Assembly: GCA_016712665.1 (NCBI GenBank)
Contig: JADJQP010000008.1
Span: forward strand, 62,001 to 126,000
Direction: 5' to 3'
Length of the DNA stretch: 64,000 bases
Origin: Bacteroidota bacterium
GTDB lineage: Bacteria; Bacteroidota; Bacteroidia; Chitinophagales; Chitinophagaceae
In this document: piece by piece, positions 41,016 through 50,766 of the stretch
Position numbering within the stretch: position 1 is the first letter of the stretch
Layout: each line of letters starts with the position of its first letter
Program-made: the position numbers and the translations under genes
The notes under the pieces: generated by a model
Databases searched by the model: none
Told to the model about the DNA's origin: nothing
What the model saw: only the letters and a program-made list of their open reading frames with translations

Positions 41016-43226
41016 TTAGTTTTTAATGATTTTTTTCCAGATCCTTTGACCATTTATTTCAATACCAACATGATATAATCCTGTTTGCAGGTTCGAAATA
41101 TCAAATTGCGTTTTGGAAGCTGTTTCAAATTTTTCCTCATAAATAAGTCTTCCCGAAATGTCAACGATTTGGAGGGCCGCCACTTGATTTTCAATTGGAT
41201 TTTTGTAATAAATGGAAATCATCCCAGTACTTGGATTGGGATAAATGGCAATTGAATATTTAGAAACATCATAGTTGGCTGCATTGATGGTTAGTACTTG
41301 TTTGAAGTAATGCAAGCCACCAAATTTATTGCCCACTACCATCTCATAAAAACCGTCCCCATCGATATCGGCTACTGCAGGTACCGCTCTCGCAGCCGTT
41401 TTGATATGTGAGTAATTCGAATCAATACGTGTGAAATTCCCAAAATTGTTTTTGAAATTTTCATCAAAACGTTGAATGGTGCCGTCAATATTGCCAATTA
41501 ACAAGTATACATTTTGGGTATTGTCCACTTTTCCAATAAATGGCGCACAATAGCCATGGAAATTGACAGGAGCACCGGCTATGAAATTGCCAATTGAATC
41601 ATTAATTAATGCCATCTTTTTTTGATTAACTGCCGTACTCGTGTCCTGGAAATAAGCCAATGATCCAATTTGATTTCCAACTAATAAATCTGTTTTTCCA
41701 TCCTGATTAAAATCAAACACTACCGGAAAACTATAATTACCTACCGTTACATTATTGATGCTGTCTGTAAAAAATAAGAAATTAGGCATAGCTGCATTTG
41801 TCGGTGCAAAATTTTTATACACCGCAACCGAGCCATTTGCATTTCCGAGTATTAGGTCGTCCACTCCATCACCTGTCATATCGCCAAAGGTGGGAAAAAT
41901 TCCATTGTAATTTTTTTGACTTATATTCAAAAAATCTTTATTGACCAACTCAAATGAAGTATTGCCTGCTGTACTAGTATTTTTGTAGTAGGCAAGTTTG
42001 CTTTGCAACTGAGAGGTCACATTATTTAAGTAGCCTTCTGTTCCAATAAAAAGGTCCGGTTTGCCATCTTTATTGTAATCAAAAAAGGTAGGATAGCTAA
42101 AGCTTCCAACATCAATCATATCGGGTGTTAAGAGCGTATCATGTTGAAAAACGAAATTGGGCGACATATCGGTTCCAAGGTTTTTGTAAAACGCTATCGC
42201 ATTATAATTAGCCGTGCTAAGGTTATCGCTGTGCGATGAAAATAACAAATCATGGTCCCCGTCATTGTCTATATCCCAATGGCTGGGTGCCGGCCATGTA
42301 GGTAATTGAAGCTGATGGCCATTTTTATTATATAAGGTATCCTCCGCATTAATAATATCTGAGCCATTGTTGTAACAGAGCTGTGCATCATTAAATGAAA
42401 TATTTCCGCCCATTAAGTCAAAGTCATCGTCGCCATCAATATCCAAGTGCAAAATGCAATTGCCGGTATGTCTTGTTTTTTTATGTTGGCCTTCTACACC
42501 TTTACAAGCAACATTCATTACTACCGATCGGTTGAGGTTTTGATAAAATTTACCCCAGCAATTTTCAAATAATTCCATTCGAATACTGTCGCATGGCAAT
42601 CCATCTTCAACCCTGCGGTTTTTATACAATGCAGGTTGTAAACCTAAAACATCAAATGAAACAATATCTAAATCGCCATCCTTGTCAATATCCACAATAC
42701 TGGGAATATCGTTTGGCTGAACATACACATTCACTGGGCCATTAAATCCCGGAAAAAATAGGTTTTTGAAAAAGGTGAATTTCAGTTCGTTATTTTGGTA
42801 ATAACCGGTATGTACAGCCACTCCAAAGAGACCCTTTTCATATAAATCGGGAATGCCATCGCAATTATAGTCCTTTAGCAAAAGGTAGTAGTTTACCGCC
42901 GGAAAATTTTTCTCATACTTGGGATCATAGGCATATTTTATTTGTCCGGCTGTGCCTGTATTAATAAAGGTTTTAATCACTTCATTATTTTGATCGTAGA
43001 GTACCACGTCTTTTTTTCCATCATTATTAATATCGGCATGATTTACTTGAACCGAATTGATTCCACCACACCATGCGGACAGCAAATTGTTTCCATATTG
43101 GTTTACTTCAGCATCCTGAAAGGGCATATATACATTGCCTTGAAATTGGGCAAAACTACTTTGATTGGAGAGCAATGAGATTCCAATAATTGAAAGCAAT
43201 AAAAGGTGGTGATATCTAAAATTCAT
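41016..43226 (-). CDS. Secreted VCBS/FG-GAP repeat protein with T9SS type A signal
   Basis: About 736 residues. Signal peptide ending SSFAQ. The body is built of FG-GAP/VCBS repeats, each with a calcium-loop-like D-x-N/D-x-D motif (ADINNDGKKDVVLYD, DIDKDGDLDIVSFD, DIDGDDDFDLMGG, DIDNDGDHDLLFSS, DYNKDGKPDLFIG, DMTGDGVDDLILG, DFNQDGKTDLLVG, DIDGDGFYEMVVG). It should fold as a beta-propeller. The C-terminus is a T9SS type A domain (IAIYPNPSTGMISIYY, GLYHVGIEINGQ, WKKIIKN). Probably a calcium-binding surface or secreted protein. The ATG at 43226 gives the better signal peptide. Confidence 0.88.
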   Translation of the reverse strand: MNFRYHHLLLLSIIGISLLSNQSSFAQFQGNVYMPFQDAEVNQYGNNLLSAWCGGINSVQVNHADINNDGKKDVVLYDQNNEVIKTFINTGTAGQIKYAYDPKYEKNFPAVNYYLLLKDYNCDGIPDLYEKGLFGVAVHTGYYQNNELKFTFFKNLFFPGFNGPVNVYVQPNDIPSIVDIDKDGDLDIVSFDVLGLQPALYKNRRVEDGLPCDSIRMELFENCWGKFYQNLNRSVVMNVACKGVEGQHKKTRHTGNCILHLDIDGDDDFDLMGGNISFNDAQLCYNNGSDIINAEDTLYNKNGHQLQLPTWPAPSHWDIDNDGDHDLLFSSHSDNLSTANYNAIAFYKNLGTDMSPNFVFQHDTLLTPDMIDVGSFSYPTFFDYNKDGKPDLFIGTEGYLNNVTSQLQSKLAYYKNTSTAGNTSFELVNKDFLNISQKNYNGIFPTFGDMTGDGVDDLILGNANGSVAVYKNFAPTNAAMPNFLFFTDSINNVTVGNYSFPVVFDFNQDGKTDLLVGNQIGSLAYFQDTSTAVNQKKMALINDSIGNFIAGAPVNFHGYCAPFIGKVDNTQNVYLLIGNIDGTIQRFDENFKNNFGNFTRIDSNYSHIKTAARAVPAVADIDGDGFYEMVVGNKFGGLHYFKQVLTINAANYDVSKYSIAIYPNPSTGMISIYYKNPIENQVAALQIVDISGRLIYEEKFETASKTQFDISNLQTGLYHVGIEINGQRIWKKIIKN

Positions 43227-43299
43227 AGCACTAAGATACAATTTTATATACTAAGGACTCGATTTTAAGACAGAAAGTTTGCTTGTGCGCGCCCATTTT

Positions 43300-43932
43300 T
43301 TATTCATTGGATGAGGATCCATTCAGTAAGGTTTCAATGGGAAGTCTATTGGTGAAGGATCGAGATAAAGTCAATTCATCTGCATATTCGAGTTCGCCTC
43401 CAAAGGCAACTCCACGAGATAATGTGGTAATTTTAACGGCATGGGTTCCCATTTTTTTGGCAATATAATAGGTGGTGGTATCGCCCTCAATAGTTGGGCT
43501 CAATGCCATAATCAATTCCACAACCTCGTCCGTTTCGATTCGAGATAATAAGGAGCTAATTTGCAATTGATCTGGTCCAACACCATCTAAGGGCGAAATC
43601 ATGCCACCGAGAACATGATAGGTGCCGTTAAATTGTTGGGTAGCTTCAATAGCCATCACATCTCGAATGTTTTCCACCACACAAATTTGATTTTTCTTTC
43701 TGGAATAATTCGTACAGATTTTACAAAGTTCCTCGTCAGCAACATTGTGACATTTTTTGCAAAACTTGATATCTCTTCGCATCTTAAGAAGGGATTCACT
43801 TAAGTTGCTTACTTGTTGAAGGTCCTTTTTTAAAAGATGGAGTATCAGTCGTAAAGCCGTTTTTTTACCAATTCCCGGTAGTTTGGAAAACTCGGTAACG
43901 GCATTTTCAAGCAGTGAGGAAGAAAAAATCAT
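43300..43932 (-). CDS. recR: Recombination mediator RecR
   Basis: 210 residues. Works with RecO to load RecA at gaps. Helix-hairpin-helix LPGIGKKTALRLILHLL, four-Cys zinc finger (CKKCHNVADEELCKIC), Toprim with CVVENIRDVMAIE and SPTIEGDTTTYYIAK, and the C-terminal Walker B-like LSRGVAFGGELEYADELTL. It is last in a short leftward group with two small genes. Confidence 0.94.
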   Translation of the reverse strand: MIFSSSLLENAVTEFSKLPGIGKKTALRLILHLLKKDLQQVSNLSESLLKMRRDIKFCKKCHNVADEELCKICTNYSRKKNQICVVENIRDVMAIEATQQFNGTYHVLGGMISPLDGVGPDQLQISSLLSRIETDEVVELIMALSPTIEGDTTTYYIAKKMGTHAVKITTLSRGVAFGGELEYADELTLSRSFTNRLPIETLLNGSSSNE

Positions 43933-43980
43933 TCTGTAAAAATACGTGTAAGCTACTTGCTAAAAAAAATAATATCCTTC

Positions 43981-44217
43981 TTAATTTAAACAATTGACAA
44001 ATAGGAAAGGCCTTTTTTTCTTATTAACCAACTCCCTTTTTATTCTTATCGGGTCTTTTTTGATGGTATAATTGTGAAGGTCAATTAGCTCGCTACAGTT
44101 ACTTTGTGCACATCGCAATCTGTAGTTTTCAAATAGGATGGAAATGCGACAATAGTCTTCTTCTCTAAAGAAACCACCGTTGTAATTTTGTAGTATTTCG
44201 CGTCTGTTTCGTGACAT
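43981..44217 (-). CDS. Small hypothetical protein
   Basis: 78 residues, basic at both ends, with two Cys-containing segments (DYCRISI, LRCAQSNCSEL). No membrane segment. It starts one base after the stop of the small lipoprotein and ends 48 bases before recR, so position supports a real operon gene. I do not recognise the family. Confidence 0.5.
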   Translation of the reverse strand: MSRNRREILQNYNGGFFREEDYCRISILFENYRLRCAQSNCSELIDLHNYTIKKDPIRIKRELVNKKKRPFLFVNCLN

Positions 44218-44218
44218 A

Positions 44219-44353
44219 TTACTTTTTGAACTTTCTGGGTTTGTAATAATTCAAATTATTTCCGCATCCGCAACCTTTCTTGGCTCTACAGCTACTTAAA
44301 AATAAACTAAAAACAAATAAACAAGTTAGCGAAATAAGTAGTTTTTTTGCCAT
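44219..44353 (-). CDS. Tiny Cys-rich lipoprotein
   Basis: 44 residues. Basic start, hydrophobic core (LLISLTCLFVFSLFL) and lipobox LSSC, then a short mature part (RAKKGCGCGNNLNYYKPRKF) with two more Cys and a basic tail. Such tiny lipoproteins are easily missed by gene finders. It is immediately upstream of the 78-residue protein, TAA-T-ATG. Function unknown. Confidence 0.6.
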   Translation of the reverse strand: MAKKLLISLTCLFVFSLFLSSCRAKKGCGCGNNLNYYKPRKFKK

Positions 44354-44396
44354 TGATAGTACTTGGAGTTGTAAAGTTAATTCATTTCATTCATAG

Positions 44397-45506
44397 TTGA
44401 ACAAGCAAAAGAAAATATTAATTTGTCCGCTTGACTGGGGCTTAGGGCATGCCACCCGATGTATGCCAATCATCGCCTATCTACTTGAAAAAGGGAATGA
44501 GGTACTTATAGCAGGGAATCACTCTACAAATGCGTTGCTAGCTGCTGAATTTCCTAAACTTACCTATTTGCATATACAAGGGTATGACATCGAGTATGCA
44601 AAGACAAAGTGGTTTTTACCTTTTAAAATTGCTTGGCAGATTCCAAAAATATTGAATGCGATTCGTCGCGAGCATGGCTGGTTACAAAAGGTAATCGCTG
44701 AATATAATATAGATTTGGTGATTTCAGACAATCGATATGGGCTCCATTCAAAAGAAGTTCGATGTGTGTTTATCACGCATCAAATTTTCATTCAGATACC
44801 GCAATCACCTATTATTGAAAAATATATTCAGCGGATGAATGAATGGTTTTGTCGTAAATTTTCGGCAATATGGGTCCCAGATTATGAACAAAATGGAATG
44901 GCCGGAAACTTATCAAGTCGGAGCACACCCCTCGATAAGATGATTTATATTGGCAACCTCTCACGTTTTGATAGTAGCAACCAGCATGAAAAAAAGTTTG
45001 AATTATTGGTGGTGCTTTCAGGTCCGGAGCCACAAAGAGGTATTGCCGAAAACATTATTTTCAAGCAATTACTGAATACTCAAATTCGAACCCTATTGGT
45101 ACGGGGAAGGAGGGATGCACCTCCGTTGGCACCTCACCGTGAACATCTGCTTATTCAAAATTTTTTAAATAGAAGGGACCTTGAAATGGTGATGCAGACT
45201 GCCGAAATCGCTTTGTGTAGAAGCGGCTATTCCAGTATCATGGATTTAATTAAATTAAATAAGCATGCCGTTTTGATACCAACACCTGGTCAAACCGAGC
45301 AGGAGTATTTGGCGCAGTATCTTGCTGGCAAAGGATGGTTTATCAACAGTCAGCAGAATACACTTTGTTTAGAAAAAGTGCTTCACCAATTTCGTTCCAC
45401 TGCATTTCATTCATTTCCAGAATATGATTTTGAACTGTATAAGCGAGTTATTGATGAAGAATTGGCGATACTTGTCTTAAGTAGTATTCTCTCTAGAAAA
45501 CGATAA
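44397..45506 (+). CDS. Glycosyltransferase, GT28/MurG-like
   Basis: 369 residues from a TTG start. N-terminal CPLDWGLGHATRCMPII has the glycine/His acceptor-side loop typical of GT28-type GT-B enzymes; the C-terminal half has LVVLSGPEPQRG, LVRGRR, a donor-binding CRSGYSSIMDLIKL and PTPGQTEQEYLAQYL, equivalent to the MurG donor site. It is probably a sugar transferase acting on a lipid or glycan acceptor at the inner membrane. Donor and acceptor unknown. Confidence 0.8.
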   Translation: MNKQKKILICPLDWGLGHATRCMPIIAYLLEKGNEVLIAGNHSTNALLAAEFPKLTYLHIQGYDIEYAKTKWFLPFKIAWQIPKILNAIRREHGWLQKVIAEYNIDLVISDNRYGLHSKEVRCVFITHQIFIQIPQSPIIEKYIQRMNEWFCRKFSAIWVPDYEQNGMAGNLSSRSTPLDKMIYIGNLSRFDSSNQHEKKFELLVVLSGPEPQRGIAENIIFKQLLNTQIRTLLVRGRRDAPPLAPHREHLLIQNFLNRRDLEMVMQTAEIALCRSGYSSIMDLIKLNKHAVLIPTPGQTEQEYLAQYLAGKGWFINSQQNTLCLEKVLHQFRSTAFHSFPEYDFELYKRVIDEELAILVLSSILSRKR

Positions 45507-45577
45507 TCCAAAGGTCAATATCAATAATTGTAAAACATATTGTAACTTGCATTGCTTTTTTTTCAAAAGCAGGTGTC

Positions 45578-46898
45578 ATGAAAAATATCTTCATTTTTGT
45601 TTGTTTAATTGCGGTCGGCCTGGTTACTAAGGCGCAAACATATCCGTATTGCAAAGCCGGACTTTTTTCAGAACAAACATACTATAGCGACATCAGTATT
45701 ACGCATGATTTGAATGTCGTTTACGGTTCAAATCTTACGTTTCAGGGGAATCCGATCGATCTTGCATTGGATCTTCATTATCCTAATTTAATAATTGATC
45801 CACTTCCTTTACGCCCTACTATAATTTTATTGCATGGGGGCGGTTTCACAAGCGGCAGTAAAAGTGATATGACCAATTATTGCGTGAAGCTTGCTCGTGC
45901 CGGTTATGTGGCTGTATCTGTGGATTATCGATTGGGATGGGATGCCATTGGAGGTGGCGGTTCTTGCAACGGAAATATTCCTCAGTTAAAATATGCCATC
46001 TATCGAGCTATACAGGACGTCAATGCGTCGATCCGATTTCTTATAGAAAAGGCAAGTGATTATAGAATTGATACTAGTAGTATTTTTTTAGTTGGACAAA
46101 GTGAGGGTGGGATGACTGCCATCCATTGCGCCTATATGAATCAGGTGGAGGCAGATACCTTGTTAGCCGGTGCCTCTGCCGATTTAGGAAAAATAGATAG
46201 TGCTACCAATACCTATTTTCATACCTATCACCTTAAGGGAATTGTGAATTGGTGTGGAACTGCGCTGGATACTAATATGATAGCGATTGATCAGCCAACC
46301 CTTACTGTCCATACATGGTTTATTTGATTCTATAATGCCGGTTGAGTTTGGTAGGTATTTTAATTGCCAGAATATTAATAATCTTTACCCAATCTTATAC
46401 GGTCCTAAATCGGTATATAAACGAATGAAGAATATAGGCATTTGTTCTGAAGCCAATTTTGATGCGAATGGTGCCCATTGCTTTTTTCCGTCTCTTGAAG
46501 AAACGGTTTATATACCTGCTAAATTTACTTGTTTTATCAAAAATCTACTTTGTGGCAATTGCATTACGGAGTCTAAGGTGAGTTACAATCAGAAATCCTG
46601 TGTGGAAGCAGCTCCGGTTGGTGCAAAAGACATATCAGAGCCATATGAATGGCAGCTATTTCCAAACCCTGCAGAGAAGGACATTCAGTTACATGTTTCA
46701 TTTCGTACCACACAGTGCATTTCCATTGAATTGTTGGACATTACCGGAAAAAAACTGGCCACATTATTTTCGGGCACAGTAGGGCCGGGTGCTTTTAGCG
46801 AGCAGATGACCTTTCCTGAGGGTATTTGTAAAGGTTTTTATTTGGTAAGAATAAACAGCGAAAATTACCACATCAACAAAAAGATTTTTATCCAATAA
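45578..46898 (+). CDS. Secreted alpha/beta hydrolase (carboxylesterase) with T9SS type A signal, one frameshift
   Basis: About 440 residues. Signal peptide MKNIFIFVCLIAVGLVTKAQ, oxyanion segment LLHGGGFTSGS, nucleophile elbow VGQSEGG (GxSxG), and the Asp-loop SIHGLFDSIMPVEFG, followed by the T9SS type A domain (WQLFPNPAEKDIQLHV, GICKGFYLVRIN, NKKIFIQ). The frame breaks near 46303, where an extra C makes ACCC of ACC; uninterrupted pieces are 45578-46327 and 46287-46898. Likely a surface or secreted esterase acting on acylated sugars or lipids; the substrate is unknown. Confidence 0.85.
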
Positions 46899-47373
46899 AT
46901 TTCTTGACCTGAAGAATATCCTTACATTCTTTTAGCAATTCTTGCATCGATTTTTTATAGATCGGGTGTATAAAGCTCGGTGCCAATTCGTTTAAAGGAA
47001 CGAGTACGAACTTTCGTTCTTGCAATAACGGATGTGGTATGATAAGGCCATCCTCGTTTACGATGTCCTGATTGTAAAATAAAATATCAATATCAATAAT
47101 TCTTGAATCCCATTTGACCGTTCGCCTGCGGCCCATCCTTTTTTCAATGGACAAGCATTCGGTTAAGAGGTTTTGTGGGCTCAAAGAAGTATACAAAAAT
47201 AATACTTGATTCAGGTAAGGCGTTTGCCCGGTATTCCCCCATGAAGCGGTTTCGTAAATGGCTGATTTGCGGGCTATTTTTCCAATACGGTTTTCAATTT
47301 CATGAATGCATGTAATTAGGTAGTTTTCTCTGTCACCCATATTACCACCTATAATAAGATATATGCCATTCAT
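46888..47373 (-). CDS. folK: 2-amino-4-hydroxy-6-hydroxymethyldihydropteridine pyrophosphokinase
   Basis: 161 residues. Transfers pyrophosphate to the pterin in folate synthesis. HPPK features: GGNMGDRENYL, YETASWGNTGQTPYLNQVL, RRRTVKWDSRIIDIDILFY with the metal-binding Asp pair, and IPHPLLQERKFVLVPL. Starts divergently from sppA and overlaps the 3' end of the converging esterase by 11 bases. Confidence 0.94.
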   Translation of the reverse strand: MNGIYLIIGGNMGDRENYLITCIHEIENRIGKIARKSAIYETASWGNTGQTPYLNQVLFLYTSLSPQNLLTECLSIEKRMGRRRTVKWDSRIIDIDILFYNQDIVNEDGLIIPHPLLQERKFVLVPLNELAPSFIHPIYKKSMQELLKECKDILQVKKFIG

Positions 47374-47405
47374 ACATTTGTGGGTGTTTTATTAAAATCT
47401 AAAGC

Positions 47406-47413
47406 TATTTTTG
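47406..47413 (+). promoter_or_regulatory. -7 box TATTTTTG before sppA
   Basis: Exact TAnnTTTG match 20 bases before the chosen sppA ATG. A second match, TACATTTG at 47373-47380, lies upstream at the folK start. Confidence 0.5.
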
Positions 47414-47433
47414 CGACAAATATCAACAAAAAC

Positions 47434-49181
47434 ATGAAACAATTTTTTAAAATATTATTTGCTTGCCTTTGCGCGCTGATTCTGTTCTTTCTGGTGATCT
47501 TTTTTTCGTTTATGGGAGTGATAGCAGGTGCTTCAGGTGGCGAAAAGACAGATGTGCAAAAAAACTCGGTTTTGGTCCTTGATATGAATGAACCGATTGG
47601 TGAACAAACAATCAAGAATACACTCGGTGAATTGACCGGCGAAGCAACCAGTAGTTTGGGTTTGAACGATATTTTAGCTTCTATCAAGGAAGCCAAAACG
47701 GATGATAAAATCAAGGGGATTTACGTGAAATTAGGAATGAGTCAAAATGGTTGGGCCACCTTGCAAGAAGTAAAAAATGCATTGCTTGATTTTAAAACAT
47801 CTAAGAAATTTGTTATAGCGTATGGAGAAATTTGTGACCAAAAATCTTACTATGTGGCGGCTGCAGGCGATCAGATTTATATCAATCCGGTTGGCGGCAT
47901 TGAGTTTAATGGACTCAGCATCACGGGTACTTTTTTCAAAGGTACGATCGATAAATTAGACATTAAGACTGAAGCCTTTCATTGCGGAAAATATAAGGGG
48001 CCTATGAGCCTTACAAACTGGAAAAGTTTTCGGAACCCAATCGATATCAACTAAGTGTAATATTAAACGATTTTTATAGTGAGTTCTTGAAAACCGTTTC
48101 GTTGAAAACCGGTATTGATACCGCTACTTTGGCAAAAATGGCCAATGAAGGAGTTGTCAAATTTCCGCAAGATGCGTTGAAGAATAAATTTATTGACGCT
48201 ACCATTTTTGGAGATTCTGTAGAAAGTATACTTCGTGAAAAACTGGCCATTAAGGCAAAAGACAAAATCAACATGATTTCTGCCGATGACTACGCCGGCA
48301 GTATTGTTTCTAAAAGCAAGGCAAAGGACAAAATAGCTATTTTGTATGCGAATGGAACCATAAATGATGGAGAAGGGGATGAGGATATCCATTCAAAGAC
48401 CTTTATAAAAGAAATCCGGAAAATTGCAAAAGATGATGATATTAAAGGAGTGGTTTTACGTATTAATTCGCCAGGTGGTAGCGCCTTAGCGAGCGAAATT
48501 ATTTATCATGAATTGCTGCAATTAAAGAAGAATAAACCGGTAATAGTGAGCATGGGCAATTATGCCGCCAGTGGAGGATATTATATTGCATGTGCTGCAG
48601 ACAGTATTTTTGCGGATGAAAATACATTAACTGGGTCGATTGGTGTTGTAGGAGTGATGATGAATTTTGGAGATATGATGAAAAATAAATTAGGCGTTAC
48701 TACGGATGTTGTAAAGACCAGCACCTATGCCGACTTTCCAGCATTGACGCGACCAATGACTGATTTGGAGCGAAATTGGATACAAGGTTATTTAGATACC
48801 ATCTATACCACTTTTAAATCGCGAGTAGCACTTGCCCGAAATATTAGTATGGAAGAGGTAGAGGAATTGGCACAAGGGCATGTTTACAGTGGTACATTGG
48901 CTAAAAAAATCAAGTTGATTGATGGATTTGGAAATGTAAATCGTGCGATGGCAAGTGTTGCTACCACACTCAAATTGAAGGAGTATGAAATTGAAGAATT
49001 TCCCAAACCAATCGATAAGTTTGAGGAAGTATTGAATTCCCTTTCCGGAAAGAAAAAAGAAGATGCAATAATGAGAAAAGTATTGGGAGAGGAGTATGTA
49101 GTGTATAAGGAAATACAAAAATTACGTAGCCGACAAAATCATATACAAGCTATTTTGCCCTGGCAATTGGAAATAAAATAA
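47434..49181 (+). CDS. sppA: Signal peptide peptidase SppA, long form (one frameshift)
   Basis: About 583 residues, the two-domain (67K) type. One N-terminal membrane helix (LFACLCALILFFLVIFFSF) anchors it with the protease outside. The catalytic Lys is in the first half (CDQKSYYVAAAGDQIYINP) and the catalytic Ser in the second (MGNYAASGGYYIACAA, then TLTGSIGVVG). The frame breaks near 48000, where AAGGGGCC should have one more G; uninterrupted pieces are 47380-48054 and 48087-49181. The ATG at 47434 fits the family start and the promoter box. Confidence 0.92.
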
Positions 49182-49186
49182 GGCAT

Positions 49187-49216
49187 TTTGATTTAGCCTT
49201 TTTCCATTTATCTTTG
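49187..49216 (+). promoter_or_regulatory. Promoter before the UbiA-family gene
   Basis: TTTG at 49187-49190, 18 bases, then TATCTTTG at 49209-49216. It ends only 4 bases before the ATG, so the transcript would be nearly leaderless unless the start is later. Confidence 0.5.
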
Positions 49217-49220
49217 GGCG

Positions 49221-50132
49221 ATGATGAATACAAGCAAAGCAATTATTACCCTCATACGGTTGCCCAATTTGGTTTTCATCTTTCTAACGCAGTTGCTGGC
49301 GTATTATTTCATTATTCAACCTGCTGTAGTAGATACAGGAAAGGCGCCCACATTGCCTCCTTTTTATGTACTGCTATTAAGTTTCAGTACGGTTTTGATT
49401 GCAACCGCCGGTTACATGATTAATGATTATTTTGATATTGGCATTGATGCCATTAATAAACCGGGAAGGGTAACTATTGAAAAGATATTTAAACGCCGTA
49501 CCATCATATTTTGGCATGTGCTTTTAAATATAATTGGATTGGCGCTGGCCTCTTATATAGCCTTTCAATTCCTGTTGTTGCGATTTGCCCTGATTCAATT
49601 GCTTTGCATCTTACTATTGGTATTTTATTCCACTACTTTTAAGCGAAAATTAATTATTGGCAATTTTGTCATTTCGATATTAAGCGCCCTTACCTTAGTG
49701 ACTATGGCCTTTTATGAGCCAAATTTCGAATTGTTTAATGTTCATTTTCAACATAGCAAATTGCTATGGATGTACGTATGTTTTTCTTTTTTAATCACTT
49801 TTATTAGAGAAATTATTAAGGATATTGAGGATGTAAAAGGCGACACGGTGCAAAACTGTCAAACCATTCCTTTAGTATGGGGCATTTTGACTGCAAAAAA
49901 GATCACATACTTTTTTATCTTACTGTTGGCTGTATTGTTATTGGTGATGAATATTCATTTTTTTTCGTTTAATAAAACCTTGGTTTTTTTTCTGAGTGTA
50001 AGTGTTTTGCCATTTATTATTTTTATTTCCGGAAAAATTGTCCGAGCTACCAATTCTATTGAATTTCACCAAATCAGCACCTATATAAAAGTGGTGACCC
50101 TATTTGGTATTTTATCTATGATATTAATATAA
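49221..50132 (+). CDS. UbiA-family prenyltransferase
   Basis: 303 residues with about eight or nine membrane helices. The two Asp-rich motifs of the superfamily are present: NDYFDIGIDAINKPGR and REIIKDIEDVKGD. They bind prenyl diphosphate through Mg. Bacteroidota homologues are often annotated as geranylgeranylglycerol-phosphate geranylgeranyltransferase, but the acceptor cannot be told from sequence. It is 4 bases from maf and probably shares its transcript. Confidence 0.88.
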   Translation: MMNTSKAIITLIRLPNLVFIFLTQLLAYYFIIQPAVVDTGKAPTLPPFYVLLLSFSTVLIATAGYMINDYFDIGIDAINKPGRVTIEKIFKRRTIIFWHVLLNIIGLALASYIAFQFLLLRFALIQLLCILLLVFYSTTFKRKLIIGNFVISILSALTLVTMAFYEPNFELFNVHFQHSKLLWMYVCFSFLITFIREIIKDIEDVKGDTVQNCQTIPLVWGILTAKKITYFFILLLAVLLLVMNIHFFSFNKTLVFFLSVSVLPFIIFISGKIVRATNSIEFHQISTYIKVVTLFGILSMILI

Positions 50133-50136
50133 AAAA

Positions 50137-50688
50137 ATGAAGGAACCTTTAATTTTAGCTTCGCAATCGCCCCGCCGAAAACAATTACTGGAACTGGCAG
50201 AAATACATTTTGAAGTAATTGTTAAGGAAACCGAAGAAAGCTTTCCACCGGGTTTACCTATAGAAGAGGTGCCCATGTATATTGCCAGACAAAAGGCATC
50301 CATCATTCAGCAGGAGTATCCATCCCGAAAAATTCTAGCTGCCGATACCATAGTAGTGCTTGACCATGAAATAATCGGAAAGCCAAAAGACAGGAAAGAT
50401 GCCATTCAAATTCTCGAAAAATTGTCAGGTAAAACGCACCGGGTAATAACCGGAGTTGTATTACTGGAAGGCAATCAGGAACGTTCTTTTTCGGATAGTA
50501 CAGCCGTATGCTTTAAAGAACTCACCCAAACACAAATTGAGTATTATGTAGATACGTTTAAGCCTTTTGACAAGGCTGGGGCCTATGCTATACAGGAATG
50601 GATAGGAGCCATTGCTATTGAAAGTATTCATGGCTGCTTCTATAACGTTATGGGATTGCCAATTAGTAAAGTAATACCAATTCTATAA
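50137..50688 (+). CDS. maf: Maf family nucleotide pyrophosphatase
   Basis: 183 residues. House-cleaning hydrolase of non-canonical or modified NTPs. Motifs: ILASQSPRRKQLL, ETEESFP, AADTIVVLDHEIIGKP and KPFDKAGAYAIQEWIG. The substrate subgroup (dTTP/UTP type or modified-base type) is not certain from the sequence alone. Confidence 0.92.
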   Translation: MKEPLILASQSPRRKQLLELAEIHFEVIVKETEESFPPGLPIEEVPMYIARQKASIIQQEYPSRKILAADTIVVLDHEIIGKPKDRKDAIQILEKLSGKTHRVITGVVLLEGNQERSFSDSTAVCFKELTQTQIEYYVDTFKPFDKAGAYAIQEWIGAIAIESIHGCFYNVMGLPISKVIPIL

Positions 50689-50730
50689 CAAAAAATACGA
50701 ACAAATAAATACTTTCCTATATACTAGTTG

Positions 50731-50738
50731 TAACTTTG
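50731..50738 (+). promoter_or_regulatory. -7 box TAACTTTG before the arginase-family gene
   Basis: Exact TAnnTTTG match 28 bases before the ATG at 50767. The -33 element is unclear. Confidence 0.5.
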
Positions 50739-50766
50739 CATTCCATTATTTTGCTTAGAATACAAT

